Of a DNA stretch of 54,987 bases, positions 54,174 to 54,987 are shown in pieces; within the stretch, counting starts at the first letter, position 1, and each line of letters opens with the position of its first letter. The notes beneath the pieces were generated by a model, which ran no database searches, was not told where the DNA came from, and saw only the letters and a list, made by a program, of their open reading frames with translations. Made by a program: the position numbers and the translations under genes. This DNA comes from an uncultured Clostridia bacterium (lineage in GTDB: Bacteria; Bacillota; Clostridia; UBA1212; UBA1255): positions 1 through 54,987 of the forward strand of contig CANQOI010000007.1 in the NCBI GenBank assembly GCA_947625435.1, given 5' to 3'.

Positions 54174-54987
54174 AGCTCTCGGAATGGCGCGCACATTCGG
54201 ATATCCCGCCGCACGAGACGGACATGCTCATAAGCTTTGTGACAGATCTCGACAAGGCGCATATCGTCGCAGACGGACCTTATCGCGAGCTGAGCGCAGC
54301 TGAGCTGGCCTCTCTTGAGCTGTACAGAAAAAAGAGGATCGAAGGCTGTCCCATACAATATATAATGGGATATGCGTATTTTATGGGATATAGATTTGCC
54401 GTGTCCCCCGACGTGCTCATACCCAGGCCTGACACCGAGATACTCGCTTCATGCGCGGCGGAGGAATGCCGTAAAATGGCGGCCTCACATGAAATAAACG
54501 GGCCTGTCAGTATACTCGATATGTGTACGGGGAGCGGCTGCATTGGCATATCCGTTATGCTGTCTCTCGGAGGCTCGGCAAAGCTCACTGTGAGCGATAT
54601 ATCCGAGGCAGCTCTCACCGTCGCTTCACAAAACGTGTCCCTGCTCGCTCCGGACGCCGATATCGATATAAAAAGATCCGATTTTTGGGCAGGTCTCGGA
54701 AATGAAAAATATCACATCATCGTATCCAATCCGCCGTATATACCGACTGACGACATAGAGACGCTCGATGACGAGGTAAGGCTCCATGAGCCTATCATAG
54801 CTCTCGACGGAGGGAGCGACGGACTTAACGCTTACAGGCGCATAGCCGAAGATATAAGCGAACATATCACTGTGCAGTCTCATCTGCTTTTGGAGGCGGG
54901 AATAAATGAGGCTTCGGGAATAGCGGACATATTCTCGCCGTATTTCAGCAAGGCCGACATCATAAAGGATCTTTCGGGTAAAGACCG
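54170..54987 (+). CDS. prmC: PrmC, release factor glutamine methyltransferase (cut by window end)
   Basis: The protein methylates the GGQ glutamine of peptide release factors. About 272 residues are visible: a helical N-terminal domain (IQYIMGYAYFMGYRF, LIPRPDTEIL), then the SAM-binding domain with DMCTGSGCIGI and the catalytic SNPPYIP. The ATG at 54170 overlaps the DUF1385 stop by 4 nt (ATGA). Only about a dozen or so residues should be missing; prfA would be expected next. Confidence 0.95.
   Translation, partial: MKLSEWRAHSDIPPHETDMLISFVTDLDKAHIVADGPYRELSAAELASLELYRKKRIEGCPIQYIMGYAYFMGYRFAVSPDVLIPRPDTEILASCAAEECRKMAASHEINGPVSILDMCTGSGCIGISVMLSLGGSAKLTVSDISEAALTVASQNVSLLAPDADIDIKRSDFWAGLGNEKYHIIVSNPPYIPTDDIETLDDEVRLHEPIIALDGGSDGLNAYRRIAEDISEHITVQSHLLLEAGINEASGIADIFSPYFSKADIIKDLSGKD

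Overview
The window looks like a chromosomal piece of an uncultured, spore-forming, low-to-mid GC Firmicute of the Clostridia type, probably a gut or rumen polysaccharide user. The reasons are a CIRCE-controlled groESL, Mini-RNase III (mrnC), a clostridial-type nfnAB pair, CotF-like spore coat proteins, DUF1385-prmC, strong GGAGG ribosome binding sites, sigma-A promoters with 17-base spacers, and several glycoside hydrolases (GH36, GH78, GH5-like, GH99-like, GH109-like). The species cannot be named from the sequence alone.

Positions 1-6516 form an AT-richer accessory defence island. A minus-strand operon (Fic protein with a DNA-binding head, DUF262/DUF1524 GmrSD-like protein, type I restriction HsdR) ends in a terminator at the left edge, with no hsdM or hsdS in view. 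Divergent from it is a complete type III toxin-antitoxin locus of the CptIN kind. A TTGACA-N17-TAGAAT promoter drives two 46/47-nt pseudoknot repeats (CptI RNA), followed by a leaky terminator and the CptN toxin gene. The two transcription units diverge from a short regulatory region that carries a palindromic operator.

From 6511 to 14438 runs an eight-gene minus-strand operon headed by nfnA-nfnB, followed by a CPA2 antiporter, sugar isomerase/epimerase, small membrane protein, DUF389 protein, GH109-like oxidoreductase-fold protein and GNAT acetyltransferase. Next come gtrA and a CPBP protease, a divergent GT-C glycosyltransferase, tRNA-Arg(ACG), an MBL lipoprotein/DUF3006 pair and groESL. 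A tightly overlapped operon follows: proS, a secreted GH5-like glycosidase, mrnC, rlmB, pcrA. A GH99-like lipoprotein is divergent from tRNA-Trp, which is followed by a GH36 alpha-galactosidase.

From 32.7 to 44.2 kb lie a frameshifted phosphodiester glycosidase, a DUF368/PopT flippase, a small membrane protein, an operon of TadE-like and DUF5702 proteins that may continue into an SAH-deaminase-like amidohydrolase, a class IV aminotransferase and a strongly diverged 6-phosphogluconate dehydrogenase homologue, then DUF421/DUF4363 and two CotF-like genes. The right end holds a fused MacB-type ABC transporter, a GH78 rhamnosidase, and a plus-strand operon of two-component system, acyl-CoA synthetase, DUF1385 protein and prmC (cut by the window edge).

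The items most worth a second look are the CptIN locus with covarying pseudoknots, the HsdR operon without hsdMS, an over-represented heptamer GTAAAAT across the whole window, the degenerate 6PGDH homologue, and a secreted glycosidase translationally wired into a housekeeping operon.
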